DNA of 64,000 nucleotides from Vigna angularis (taxonomy: Eukaryota; Streptophyta; Magnoliopsida; Fabales; Fabaceae), in the NCBI RefSeq assembly GCF_016808095.1, contig NC_068971.1, positions 12,164,501-12,228,500 on the forward strand. Direction: 5' to 3'. The first letter of the stretch is position 1, and each line of letters opens with the position of its first letter. Shown one piece after another: positions 46,277-57,672 of the stretch. The position numbers and the translations under genes were made by a program. Under the pieces are notes generated by a model that was given only the letters and a program-made list of their open reading frames with translations, made no database searches and was not told the origin of the DNA.

Positions 46277-49200
46277 TCATTCAACCTTTGCTACCACTTC
46301 ACCAGCCAGGTTGCTTTCTACAACCGTTTCCCTTACAAATCTGGGAATTCAAACAGCATGAAAAATACTGCCGTGAATAAACAAAACAAGAAATTTTCTT
46401 TTGCAAGTTTGAACTAAGAAGTACCTTTCGAATTTGTCACGCGATGATTGCAATACGTAGATTGAAAGGATGAATGACAACATGAGCCCTGGATATGTTT
46501 AAAAGCAGAAACAGCATAAGTGCACACGCGCTTAGTAAAATACAACGTTATCTACAAATTCATAGTGTTTTAGTTATAAAAAATGAATATTTCAAGTAAT
46601 TTAAATCCTGAGCAAACGTACACTGTTGAAATTCTAACGATAATATTGCGACTATTTGTAAAATTAAAATTATGGTGTAGCCACGTATGTTGTGTGCAGC
46701 AAATGACAGATAAAGGGTGCCAAAATATTTACTCTCTTGTCAATCGGTAAATCCAACAGAATGGGAGTTAAATTTCAAGGACGACACACTAACAAGAGAT
46801 CTTCTATTATATGTGTGGATGGGTGTCTTAACATTAAACATTAGATGTGTGTGTGTCTTAACAAAACTAAACGACAGGATTACTTCAAAAGTAAAAAGAA
46901 CACGATACTCCGCTCCCCATCCCTTACCCCAATCCCACCTTTCCCTCGTCCAAGTTTCAGAGAAATGACAATTCTCAATACATACAGGACCAGCGAGGAA
47001 GGAAAGATTTTGTTCAAGGGCAAATAATATGCTTATGGCTCATTGTCAGGTCAATAACCTACAAATAAGTGCCATTATATTTTTTACAAGAGAAATGGCT
47101 TAGTATAGTCATGACAATTCATTGATGGAGAAGTCACATGTAGCTTGCTTATGTATTTATAGCTCCTGTTTAAACAGATAGTTGAGCAATATGTGGGCCA
47201 AAAGTATAAAATATTCATTGATGAAACGGGACATACTGTAATTCATTAATAAATTCAATGGGAACCAAAATCAGAACAACTTTCCTGGCTACATGGGCAG
47301 AATGAATTTCAGCTAGAAGCTGTTACAGGTGTTTGGAACTAGAAGCAGTTTTAGGAGAATTAATGAAAGGATAAACTACAAAAAGTATCAGAACTTGGGA
47401 AAAACAATTCTACAAACCTCTGAAATATGGAACCAGCACATGGGAGAGGGAGAGGGAGAGGAGAGAGTCACGTGAGCACTTTTATTTGAAATTTTCCCTG
47501 GCCCTTAAATTTTATCTAAAGGTGATTACAGAATGTTCTCACTCATCTCTCACAATCATCAAGTATTCTCACTAATATGCACCATATATGCAAAGAATCA
47601 GGAGAAAGTCATTAATTTACCTGAACCAAAAAGAACAAAAAATCCTGAATTCACATCTATCTCTGAGTGCTCCTTCCTGAAATATTTCAGAAAGCATACT
47701 AAGCAAGTGTTCCTTTCCCCAATCTATGAAATTTATTATTATTCAAAATGTTGAACATGACTAACACATATAGAAGGAGCACAGAAAATTCATGTCTTGT
47801 GTTCATTCAAGTGTTTTAATAAATACTGCAACTATAGGAGTTAAGAAAACAAATTATGTTTAAAGGAAAAAGTTGATTAGTGATTTAGATGAACTTAATG
47901 CCTACACGGCATGTGTATAAATAGAAGATGTTTGTCGTCAATTTGGTGAACTGTGAACTGCAAACCAAAAGGATGTATATAAATTGATGATGTTTATTGT
48001 CAAGTTTGGGAACTGCAAACCAAAAGGAAATAACAAAATAAGGGACCATGTTGCGACAGTAACCGTTGCCATAAACACTACTATTAAATTATTTAAATTA
48101 CAACTTGTTTGCTATATCATCATCGATAAAAGGGGTATTAAAACATATACCTGTGAATCTTGGGAAACTGAATAAAAAACTTAAAAAGAACAAAATCATC
48201 ATCAATGAGTGCAAAAGCGTTAACTTGCCTCCTTTTTAGATTAATATTATAGGTTAAATACTATAGTAAAACTAGTAAAAGTCCTACCACATAACGCTAC
48301 TAGCATAACAAGGTTTCAAAACAATGAATCCCAACATCATAACCCAATCCCTCGAATGCAAGCAAATTATATCAAGGGCTTCCATAACAATAAATTTGTT
48401 CAAACTTCAAAATTAATATTGACAAACTATATAAAATGTTTACATACACAGCTGAAGTTAAAAAGACACAAACCATGTATATCGGACAAGTACATGCTTG
48501 GGCCAATGCTCAGGGTCCCAGAATTGTCTACGAATCTCAGGGTGAATTTCAACATCTATGAAAAAAAAAAGATTCTGTCAGTATAACCAAGTTCTCAAGG
48601 CCACTAGAAATGAGTTATAAAAGCCAAACTTAAGTAATCATATTGCCCAATGTTTCTCATCAATATACCAGACAAATAACAGATAGGAATTCATCAAAGT
48701 GTAAGGTATCAGCCTACTTATATTCTTTATGAAAGGCAATGTCTACAGAATATACAGGTTCCACAGAATCAGGTCTCATCATCGATAATAAAAGTTTAAC
48801 AACACTGAGTCACAACCTTCAAGTTTCTCAACATTTTACAATAACAGAGAATTATATTCCTTCAGACATTGGTAAGAAAAGAAAAGAAAAATGTCTTCAC
48901 TAATAACGTGTAAGGTTACAGCAGAATCAACAAAACAGAGACTGCAGCATCCATACATGAATATGATAAATGTCATTGAAATTATACACGCTAGATAAAA
49001 TTTATATGTAGAATGGTCATGTCATAAAAAGAAAAGTTTGATAAACATAAAATTAGAAGGAATTGAAGAATTAGAGAGTTAAATGATGACAAAATTTCAA
49101 ATAAAGTTTAGGAACAATAAATTAAAAATCTTTTGAATCTATGCAATTAGTTTACGAAACAGTCCCTAACATTTCCATATTCCAACACATTTCAGACGAA

Positions 49201-50661
49201 TCTTGACAAAAGGTCACATGTGTAAGTTAAGAATAATACTTTCACTTTCTAAAGTTCTGAAAATGCAGGGGACTTAGACGTGTTATAACCCGGATATCAG
49301 CCTCTACGTAAAGAAGTCGATGTTTTAAAAATGTCATTAGAGAAGAACAACGTACAGTGATGAGGCATATCCACAACTTTAGCCGTGACACCATGCAAAT
49401 CACTTCCTGAATACCTCTGCGTCACATTAAAATTCCAATCAATCGATGTGCTACCGAAACAAGTTGAATAAACTGAACAAGATCAAATCGATGACCTATC
49501 TTGAACACAAAAATACCAGATTGACTTCAATCATTGGAACCTCTGTACTTTTACGATTAACCACAAGAAGCCATGGGATTAAAAACTTTTCCCTCCCAAC
49601 TTGAAATGATCTGCAGATAAATTTTACATGAGGAAAACTATAACCATATTTTCTCAAGAAGTAATGCAATTAAAGACACAAGGTCAACCGAATAGAAACT
49701 GATCACGACAATGCAATCACCACATAAATAAAAAGAGGGTACAGTAAATAAATAGCACAGAATTTCATTTATTTGCGTTCAGAATATGATACATTATTCA
49801 TTTCATTTCCTGTAACAAGCATTCCAAGTTCACTTTTATCACCCATGCACTACAAGAAAAATAGAAAATCAGCATCTCTTGCCAGCATATTGCTCATTTT
49901 AAATGTGGTTAAAATTCCATAGCCCTAAATTCAGCCACACTACCTTCTAATTTTCCTTTTACCAATATTCCAGTATAACTATCCCTGAATAGAGAAACGA
50001 ATCAGTCACGCACCATTCACTCTGCACAGAATACCTTTCTAAGATCCTCATTTGACAAAGAGAGTCGCAGTACAAACATCAAATCCTTCAGATTACTTCT
50101 TACCAAGTTCAAGTTTACTTAGAGGCATTTTTTCCTTATAATTTAGGTAAATTCAAACGCTCAACTAAAAATCAGGTAAACTCAAAAGGCACACATTAAA
50201 AGTAGAGAATTTAAATTTCTCACAATTTATAAGCATCAGCACCAGTGAAACCCGTGGGTTTGGGTATTGGCATCAACACCTACAAAACCAGTTCCCAAAA
50301 AGAAAAAATAGCGAATTATAATTATTAATTAATTAAATTAAGAAAACCCTAATTCAACGAACTCGGTACCTCGCGATTTACAGCGAAGATGGGGCAGTGG
50401 CGACCAATGAGGTCGTGCCACACGGTTCGCGACTGCAATCACAGTAGAAGAAAACGAGTAAGAGATGAAAAAGCGCCGTACAAAAGGAAGAGAAAATTGC
50501 AGAGAGTGAAAAGGTAAATGGGAACGAACGGAATGGTATTGACCCATGCGGCTCATGGGAACGATGTCGCCGGGTCTGTAAGCGACAGCAATCGGAAGAA
50601 ACGACGGCATCAGAAGAAAAAATGACAGTGGTAGAAGCAGTTTCACGGTAGCTGCAGCCAT
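46277..50661 (-). CDS. Conserved type I membrane protein of unknown function, 9 exons
   Basis: Exons: 50661-50530, 50432-50370, 50279-50224, 49610-49517, 49416-49356, 48555-48474, 47676-47621, 46488-46425 and 46340-46277. All introns are GT-AG, phases close, and the total of 672 nt encodes 223 residues plus stop. The start ATG has a good context (GCCATGG). Residues 1-27 form a signal peptide ending around IAVA. The mature chain starts YRPGDIVPMS and has conserved-looking blocks (RTVWHDLIGRHCPIF, FQVGREKFLIPWLLVVNRK, FWDPEHWPKHVLVRYTW). A membrane span covers about 174-194, followed by a short charged tail. This suggests a secretory-pathway protein with a lumenal or extracellular domain of about 145 residues. 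I recognise it as a conserved plant protein but know of no assigned function. Introns run from 84 to 1132 bp. The short 50338-50682 frame seen without splicing is only exons 1-2 read through an intron. Confidence 0.92.
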
Positions 50662-51500
50662 GGCTACCAACTGTAACAACAATTCAGCGTTTCAGGTCTC
50701 TGACTCCGACTCAAGCTGTCGTATTAGCATTACGCCCTCCGTTTTGGAGGTCGAAGCACCGTGTTGCCATTTCTACGTATTGGACCGAGCCATGCTCCTG
50801 CGGGCTCCGTACGGCCCAATTTCCAAAAATGTCTTGATTTAAAAAAATAGTAACTTCTTTTTCCTTTTGAACCTCCATTTTTTTATCTGGACTCTTAACG
50901 ATATAGAAACATTTGATGTACCCAAACCGTACCAAAGTAAAATTTGATATGAATTATTGTTTGTTTCTTTAAGCATTATGAATGAAAGAGAATGTATGCA
51001 ATAATTGCATCGCAAAGAGGGTGCAGTGTTTGGTGTTACTCTCTGTATAGGTTTCTACTCCAATCTCCATTGTGCAGGTACCGTTGTCGATGCTGTTGCA
51101 AGCAACAGAGGCAAAGGGCAATTCAACGTTGTTCTCTGTGACACCCATCGACACCTACAATAGATGCCATTGCCATTATTGGATCCATTATTGCCACCAC
51201 TGGACAGATAAAACAGAAAAGGTGAAGCAAGTTGTATTCAATCAGAATGAATTAATGAAAAAATAAGTATGGTTTTAGTCATGGAAAATTAGAATTTTTT
51301 TTTCTCGAATTTTGGTTCAGTTTAATTCTTAAATTTTGAATATATATATATATTATTTTTCTAATTCAAAGGCTTTAAATTTCGTTAAGTTTAGAATCAT
51401 CTTTTAAGTTATTTACATAAATTTTTACACGTTAGAATTCAAATATTATTTAGAATATTATTCATCAAGCCCAAAAATGTTAAGCCCCGAACATTTACAC
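50662..51500. other. Upstream region of the nine-exon gene
   Basis: Should contain the promoter and 5' untranslated region of the minus-strand gene starting at 50661. I cannot identify a TATA box with confidence. The plus-strand frames here are unsupported. Confidence 0.4.
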
Positions 51501-51986
51501 TGTGTTCGCTTTAAGGGAAAGTAAGGAAAAACTAGCAGTGATTTGCGAGATATTTGTTGTTCGGTTAACTGATTTGTAAAGAAAAAAATGCGCTAATTTG
51601 CGAGATGAGAGCGCTAGAGATTTGCGTTGATTTACGTTTAAATGACATATGTGTCATCTAATATTTTGTAAAATACCACACACTGTGCTGTCACGACTAA
51701 ACAAAGCTATTGCGGCCATGTGAGGAGTAACTTTGCAGGTTCGCTGGCCATGCATTTGTTGCTTTTGCAGCGCTTGGTTGAGAGTGAGAGCAGTAAGGGA
51801 GTTCATGAAGGTAATCTATTTTTGTGATTTGTATGTGGTTGTTGCAGGTTGGAGGGATGCGCTTGAGATGAAGACGAAGAACGGGGTTGATTGATGACGA
51901 AGAAGAAGCTTCATGTTGAGGAGGTTGATGGATGAAGATGAAGAAAACTTCAAGCAGTAGTTGAAGAAGAGTTTGATGTTCTTCAG

Positions 51987-52255
51987 GGCTGTGTATTCGA
52001 TTCCACAAATGGGGATTGGGTTCGAGTGGTGAGAAGAAAATCCACATCTTTGTATTCGGTTTCATCTCAAGCATATTTGGTTCCACTACTCTCAAGAAAT
52101 TTCACACAACGCGTATTTGGTTCCATACCGTGCTGTATTCGGTTCTAGCTCTTATGGGATTTAAAGAATGTTGCACAAGTTGTATTCGGTTCCACTGTGT
52201 ACTCGATTCCTAGGTACGATATTCAGTTCCCAAAGTTGCATTCGTTATGACTGAT
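51987..52255 (+). repeat. Degenerate GTATTCGGTTCCA repeat array
   Basis: At least eight variants of GTATTCGGTTCCA (for example TATTTGGTTCCA, GTACTCGATTCCT, ATATTCAGTTCCC) at irregular spacing, mostly 20-40 bp, immediately upstream of the QUA3-like fragment. Not coding in any frame I can support. Confidence 0.6.
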
Positions 52256-52571
52256 GCGTTTGGAAGGTTGTTGGCGTCGTTGTGCAGGAGATCATGTCCA
52301 TGAACATGCACATGCAGCAGCAGCCCCATACAAGACAGAGGGAGTTGAACGATTTCGTTTTAATGGCAGCAGGCTAACCCGTTGGGCGATTCGCTCACCG
52401 CCTCTGGCTGCTAGACGCTGCTCCTCTTCGGTGCAGAGTCCCGTCACCGCCACCAGCTAGTGGAGGCGGTCGAGACAGTTGGGCGGGGCGTGGAGGCGTG
52501 CCCCGCCGATACTGCTGATTACATGTCGTGCGAGGATCCGAGGCTGAACAGCCAGCTGAGCAGGGAGATGA

Positions 52572-52957
52572 GGTTTTTGCACCAAACTAGGCATATTTGC
52601 CTAGAATATTACCAAAATGGGCAAATTTTGACCAAATGTGAAGTCGTGGGGGGCCAAAACGACTTCAAATGAAGAAGTCGTGCCCCCCTGCATGACGTCA
52701 CACTGTTCATTTGACCAGTGGTGAAGTCGTGCACCCCAAAAATGACTTCTGGGTCCTGTAATCGATTACAATATACTGGTAATCGATTACAGATTGTTGA
52801 ACTCGTGACCCCCTACACGACTTCATTTCAGTAGGCAAAAAAGCTACTGGTAATCGATTACAGATCAGTGTTTTTATTGTGCAAGAACCACCCTAGTAAG
52901 CAATTACAAGCTTGTTGTAATCGATTACCAGTGTGTTTTTGGTCGGTTTTTGAAAAT
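52572..52957 (+). repeat. MULE-2 left terminal inverted repeat
   Basis: Pairs with 57141-57553. It contains five (G/T)GTAATCGATTACA-like sites between 52755 and 52935 and several (GT)GAAGTCGTGC words between 52640 and 52830. Confidence 0.88.
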
Positions 52958-53134
52958 GATTTTGCAGTTTACATATTTTATGTATTGGTTGTGTTATATG
53001 AAAAAAGAAATTGTGGTAATTATATAATGAATGGAGACAAATTTGAAGAAAAGAGAAAAAAATATTAATAAGAAATATTAATATTAATATAATAATAATC
53101 AATTTGATTACAATTGGGTAAGATTAAGAAATAA

Positions 53135-55178
53135 CTAATGACGAAATGGACAATTTCCCCTATGATGACCTTCGTTGTGGCAGTAAGAGCATTTTTTTGG
53201 CTTATCTGGATTGGATTGATCAATTTCATTATGAATCCTATTTGTAGATGGTCTTCCGGATGCCTTGCGTCGTATTTTAGGATCTGGTATGAAGTTTGGA
53301 CCTGTATACGCAAACCAATAATCTTGATTTTGGATTGGGTGAAATTGTACTTCATATGCCTTGAAAATGTTGTTAAGACTGTACACTGGATCGATTACTT
53401 GGGTTAGTGGGATATGCGAAAATGCATAAACAGCAATGACATGATGACATGGGAGACGAGTAGCCTGGAAGTGACCACAATCACACCACCATTCATTTAG
53501 GCTAACCTTGTAGGAAAGTGGAACAGGGCGGTAGTAGTGAGGTGTTGAAATTTCCTGAACATCAAATTCAGAATTTTCACGGTTGTAGCGATGAACATGA
53601 CAAAATGAGGATTGTTGTTGATTTTTCCTAATGATGTCGGCGATTTGTTTAGGAAATTGGTGGCCTGTTTGTAGCATATAGTTTGCCTTTAATCCTCGTT
53701 CAACAAACTATGATTGTGTCCTCTCAAATGTTATTCTGATGAGAGCACATATTGGTAATGAACGTGCTCCCTTTAAAATGGAGTTGGTGCACTCAGCAAG
53801 ATTAGTGGTCATATGTCCATATCTTCTCCCTCCATCAAAAGCCTGAGACCATTTTTGTAATGAGATTTTATCTATCCAATCAACTTGTTATGGGTATTGG
53901 TTTCTTAGTGCAGTAAGTTTTGCCGTCACAGTTGGCTGCTTGACCTCGTAAGCTGTAATGACGTAATGAATAAATAAATTTTAGAATAATGTTACAAAAT
54001 TATAAAAGTAAAAGTGTATTAAAAATGTTTGTAGTAGTACCTAAATTGATGAATTGTTTTTTGAGGTCATGATTTTTGAATTTGTTGTTGAAGTTGGATG
54101 CTAGATGACATATGCAATAAACAGAGTTCAAACCATCTTGTTCCCAACCAACTTCTTCCGATCTTAAGGTCGATAGGATACCCTTTCCTCTGTCAGTGAT
54201 GATGCAAATATTTTGTTGAGGGCAAACATGTTCTCGAAGTAGTTGAAAGAACCATATCAAGGCCTCCTTTGTCTCACCTTCTACAATGGCAAAGGCCAAG
54301 GGGAAAAGATTTCTATTGCCATCTTGAGCTATGGCGGTGAGCAAAGTTCCATGATATTTACCCGTTAGAAATGTACCATTAACTTAGAGAATGGGTTTAC
54401 AGTATTTGAATCCTTGTATGCAGGGACCGAAAGATCAGAAAATTCTTTTCATAATATAGCAATTATTGTCGGTTTGTCCATCAATCTGCACTGGAGAACC
54501 AGTGCATTGTAAAATTGTACCTGGGTTTGCCTCCTTGACGGCATGCAACCACCTCGGCATGTGGTTATAAAAGTCCTCCCACTCTCCAAACTCCATAGCA
54601 AGAGCCTTTTGTTTAGCGATCCAAGCTTTTCTGTATGACACAGAATATCCAAATCGAGCTTTAATATCTGCAATCAAACTCTTGATTGGAATGGATGGGT
54701 TTGTGCGGACTGAATTTGATATGATCGCGGCAATGTGAGAACTATCAAGATTTGTATGATCTTCAGATAGTATGGTTGAGAAACACGAATATTGTCCGTC
54801 GATATTCTTGATTTCCCAATATTTACGGACTTTGCTATAAGCTGCCCTCAAACGCCATTGACCACCGTTGTGATATTCCACACAACGAATGACATAAATG
54901 TTGGGCTTCGATTCAACGACGGTGTATTTGTAACCGTTGGTTATGTGATAATGTTTGATTGCAGCAATAGTTTCGTCCTTTGACTGGAACTGCATACGTT
55001 CATTCAACTTTGGAATGACATGTGCAGATGATTGTGTGATGTGGTCGTCGTTGTTGTCATCTTCAAGTATGTTTTCTAATTTATCATTGGTGCTGAACTC
55101 ATCAACATTATCTAATATCAAAGGTTGTTCATCGATGATTTGCGATGATGAAGATGGTGGAAAGTCCCCTGATGCCAT
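53135..55178 (-). pseudogene. mudrA-like transposase of MULE-2 (near-complete, inactivated)
   Basis: Start ATG at 55178 (MASGDFPPSSSS), stop at 53135. There is one intron, from about 54044 to 53951, with donor TTAG|GTACT and acceptor CATTACAG|CTTACG. Domains: an acidic N-terminus, the MuDR N-terminal domain (about residues 60-130), a helical domain (IKARFGYSVSYRKAW), the DDE core, a SWIM finger (CDCGHFQATRLPCHH) and a zinc knuckle (CSYCHNEGHHRGNC). The second Asp (IITDRGKG) and the Glu (NLAECTNS) are kept, but the first catalytic Asp is Asn (VNGTFLTG for VDGTFLTG). In-frame stops: TGA for Trp after MKRIF (about 54437), TAA for Gln just before VNGTF, TAA after NQYP and TAG before FVERGL. It cannot make active protein. 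Confidence 0.87.
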
Positions 55179-55691
55179 AAGGTTATAGATGTGCGGGAGA
55201 AAAAAAAAGATTGGAGTAGAATGAGAGTTGTTGGCAGTGGAGTGAAGATGAGAAGATCGATTGGTGAAAGACTCATACATATGTATATATAGAAGTTTCA
55301 AGTGTGAAAGGTTACTTTCTGATAAGTGGGTGTTCCGGTTTGAAATAGGGAGTACTGAACAATATAGCACTGTCATATAGTTATATAAGGTTGCATACCA
55401 ACACGCAATTATAAGGTATCTATAGTATTACATTTATTTCATTCTGTATAAAGTAACTTGCATTGTGTTGTGATATATCATAAGCTTTTCATGACACGTT
55501 TTTTGTATTAGTTATAGATGTTGAGAGACTAATTTGTTTTTTTGTTGTTAAGAAATAAATAATGTAGTATTTAGATGTATAAAAATAATTTATAATTGAA
55601 TAATGTAAAACTGGAAAATTTTATAAATAAGATTTAAATAAAAAAAATTGGGAAAAGGGAAGTTGTGGGGAAGGGGCACGACTTTAAATAA
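55179..55691. promoter_or_regulatory. Central divergent intergenic region of MULE-2
   Basis: About 510 bp separate the divergent transposase and accessory genes. A TATATATA-type box (55281-55290, ATGTATATATAGAAG) lies about 100 bp upstream of the transposase ATG on the minus strand. This is inferred promoter function. Confidence 0.4.
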
Positions 55692-56885
55692 ACACCATTT
55701 TTCACATCTAAGGGCTCATCTTCTATAGTTGGGGGACGTCGCCGCCGTCAACCTTCACCCCCAAAAAGCTCACCCTCACCACCACCGTCACCGACTGCTC
55801 CACAGCAAAATCTACAATTTTCCACTCCTTCACTAGCTCAAAGGTATTTCTCGCTATATAAAGACCGTCAAATCATTGAGCCAAAATACCTAAATGACCA
55901 ATATTTCGAAATTCACAATTTTGAATTTTTTGGCATGGTCAAAAATATGTGATTGGATGATTTTGTCTACGATTATGCGCGTTATTATCCTGATTTGGTA
56001 CGTGTGTTTTATAGTAACCTCAAATTTTCTGATAATGGAATAATGAAAACTAAGGTCAACAATGTGAAAATGATTATCAAACCCAGCATTTTTGCTTCCA
56101 TCGCCAACCTTCCCTTTGTTGGGTTGAACTTTGAGGGTAAATTATTTGAGGATTGGGCCGATGAATACAATATAGACGTAGCCAGACAATTAATTTGTTT
56201 GCCACACAATCCTTCTGCGAGTAGAATTATAGCCGGCAATATGACAGCTGAGGCTAGAGTATTACATTATGTTATATGTCGTGTTTTGTTTCCACGTGTT
56301 TCTAAATTTGCACAGGCAACCGAGGAAGATCTTCTGATAATGTGGATAATAATGACGGCAAAGCAGATAAACTGGACCCATCTCATCCGACATAGGATGA
56401 AGAAGGCTTTGAGGCCAGGTGCTCCTTTACCATATCCAACTTTGGTCACCCGGATCCTAGAACATTTTGAAGTTCCATTGGAGGATGAAATATTTGTCCC
56501 ACCTAGTAGGCATTGGACAATATCAGGAGGAGTGATACAGTCATTTGGATTGACCAGAAATGCTGACAATAGATGGGTTCACAGAAATTCTCCTCCTCCA
56601 CCTCAACATCAAAATCAACCACCTCCTCAACTACAACCACCACCACCACTTCTTCAACAACAAACTAGTTCATTTGATGACGTCATGAGGGGGATAAACG
56701 ATCTTCGAACATTTGTTGGGGACAACTTCAATACACTCAATGAAAGCATGAATGCAAGATTTGAACAATTGGAGCTGAACATGGGTGATCGCTTTGATAC
56801 TATTGATGCTCGAGTTGAGCATGTGGAGCACGACATTGACTATCTGCGTCGTCATTTTGGTCCACATGGTGGATCATCTTCCTAG
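55692..56885 (+). pseudogene. 'Putative plant transposon protein' domain protein, one internal stop
   Basis: An open frame from 55692 runs to TAG at 56883-56885, apart from one TGA at 55950-55952 (after MVKNM, probably a former Trp). The part after the stop encodes about 310 residues. It resembles the plant-only family annotated 'putative plant transposon protein domain': blocks such as YYPDLVRVFYSNLKF, VARQLICLPHNPSA, EARVLHYVICRVLFPR and EDLLIMWIIM. A Pro/Gln-rich linker (about 55-85 residues from the end of that domain) leads to a C-terminal coiled coil with regular NLNESMNARFEQLE and IDARVEHVEHDIDYL heptads. Upstream, a Pro/Ser-rich stretch and QRYFSLYKDRQIIEPKYL also fit the family. No start ATG is evident. 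No catalytic role is known. It is divergent from the transposase gene, suggesting an accessory protein. Confidence 0.8.
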
Positions 56886-57140
56886 ATGCCTTTCAATTTG
56901 TAGTGTCCTTTTCTTTTAATTTAAGCTTTTTCCTTTTGTAATGCATTTTTAATTCAATAAAATACTACAAATTTCATTTATGATTTTGTCTTATGATTTT
57001 GTCTTATGATTTACATGAAATCAATTACTCTTCCTATACATAACAATACATCACAATGTAATCAACAACAATGTGTGCTTACACAAAATTCATATCAATA
57101 CACATAATTAACTTCAAGATATGCTTTACAACACAATAGA

Positions 57141-57553
57141 ATTTTTCAAAAACCAACAAAAACACACTGGTAATCGATTACAACAAGCTTGTAATCGCTT
57201 ACCAAGGTGGTTCTTGCATAATAAAAACATTGGTAATCGATTACAGAAGTGTCGTAATCGATTACCAGTAGCTTTTTTGCCTACTGAAATGAAGTCGTGC
57301 AGGGGGGTCATGATTTCAACACTCTGTAATCGATTACAAGTATATTGTAATCGATTACAGGACCCAGAAGTCGTTTTTGGGGTGCACGACTTCACCACTG
57401 GTCAAATGAACAGTGTGAAGTCGTGCAGGGGGGCACGACTTCTTCATTTGAAGTCGTTTGGGCCCCCACGACTTTTCCATTTTCGTAATTTGAATTGAAT
57501 TTGCCTATTCTCGTAATATATGATGTATTTTTTTCTATTTTGGTAACAAAGCC
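57141..57553 (-). repeat. MULE-2 right terminal inverted repeat
   Basis: Pairs with 52572-52957. TGTAATCGATTACA-type sites occur at about 57170, 57193, 57231, 57252, 57325 and 57346, then GAAGTCGTGC/GCACGACTTC words to about 57475. Confidence 0.88.
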
Positions 57554-57672
57554 AGGAGATGAACTACTACAGGGAGAGGCATTGTCCCAGGCTAGAAGAG
57601 TTGCCACTTTGCTTGATTCCGCTGCCGAACGGTTATCAGGTGCCGGTGCCGTGACCGGAGAGCTTGCACAAG

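Larger units (their letters stand above)
52572..57553. mobile_element. MULE-2, long-TIR Mutator-like element with two divergent genes
   Basis: 4982 bp. The ends are GGTTTTTGCACCAAAC (left) and GGCTTTGTTACCAAAA (right, opposite strand). The inverted repeats are about 390-410 bp. The 9-bp duplication GGGAGATGA / AGGAGATGA matches at 8 of 9. Each inverted repeat alternates AAGTCGTGC words with TGTAATCGATTACA palindromes. The interior has a mudrA-like gene (minus, 55178-53135) and a 'putative plant transposon protein' (plus, 55692-56885) transcribed away from a shared ~510-bp centre. It belongs to the same family as MULE-1. Confidence 0.9.
52376..57672 (+). pseudogene. QUA3-like (PMT13) methyltransferase exon-1 fragment split by MULE-2
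   Basis: Two pieces, 52376-52571 and 57563-57672, join into the start of a Golgi pectin-methyltransferase-type protein of the QUA3 group. Readable parts include NPLGDSLTASG, TLLLFGAESRHRHQLVEA, CPADTADYMSCEDPRLNSQ, LSREM|NYYRERHCP, LPLCLIPLPNGYQVPVP and PESLHK, ending at an apparent splice donor (AAG|GTGTGTG at 57672/57673). Known QUA3 proteins have VPVPWPESLHK there; here the Trp codon is TGA. Another stop (TAG) follows TASGC. The upstream membrane anchor and all catalytic exons are absent. MULE-2 entered within the LSREM/NYY codons, with the 9-bp duplication GGGAGATGA/AGGAGATGA. The kept donor site suggests a DNA-level copy, not a retrocopy. The left piece is clearly GC-richer than its surroundings. 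Confidence 0.88.

Noticed and set aside
52755..57360. Palindromic TGTAATCGATTACA repeats considered as a CRISPR-like array
   Set aside because: Spacing is irregular, the units lie within mirrored transposon ends, and the DNA is plant nuclear.
57126..57498. Frames of 90 and 125 residues with repeated CNRLQ/NRLP units
   Set aside because: Translations of the palindromic MULE-2 inverted repeat; similar frames appear at 8247-8450 in MULE-1 for the same reason.
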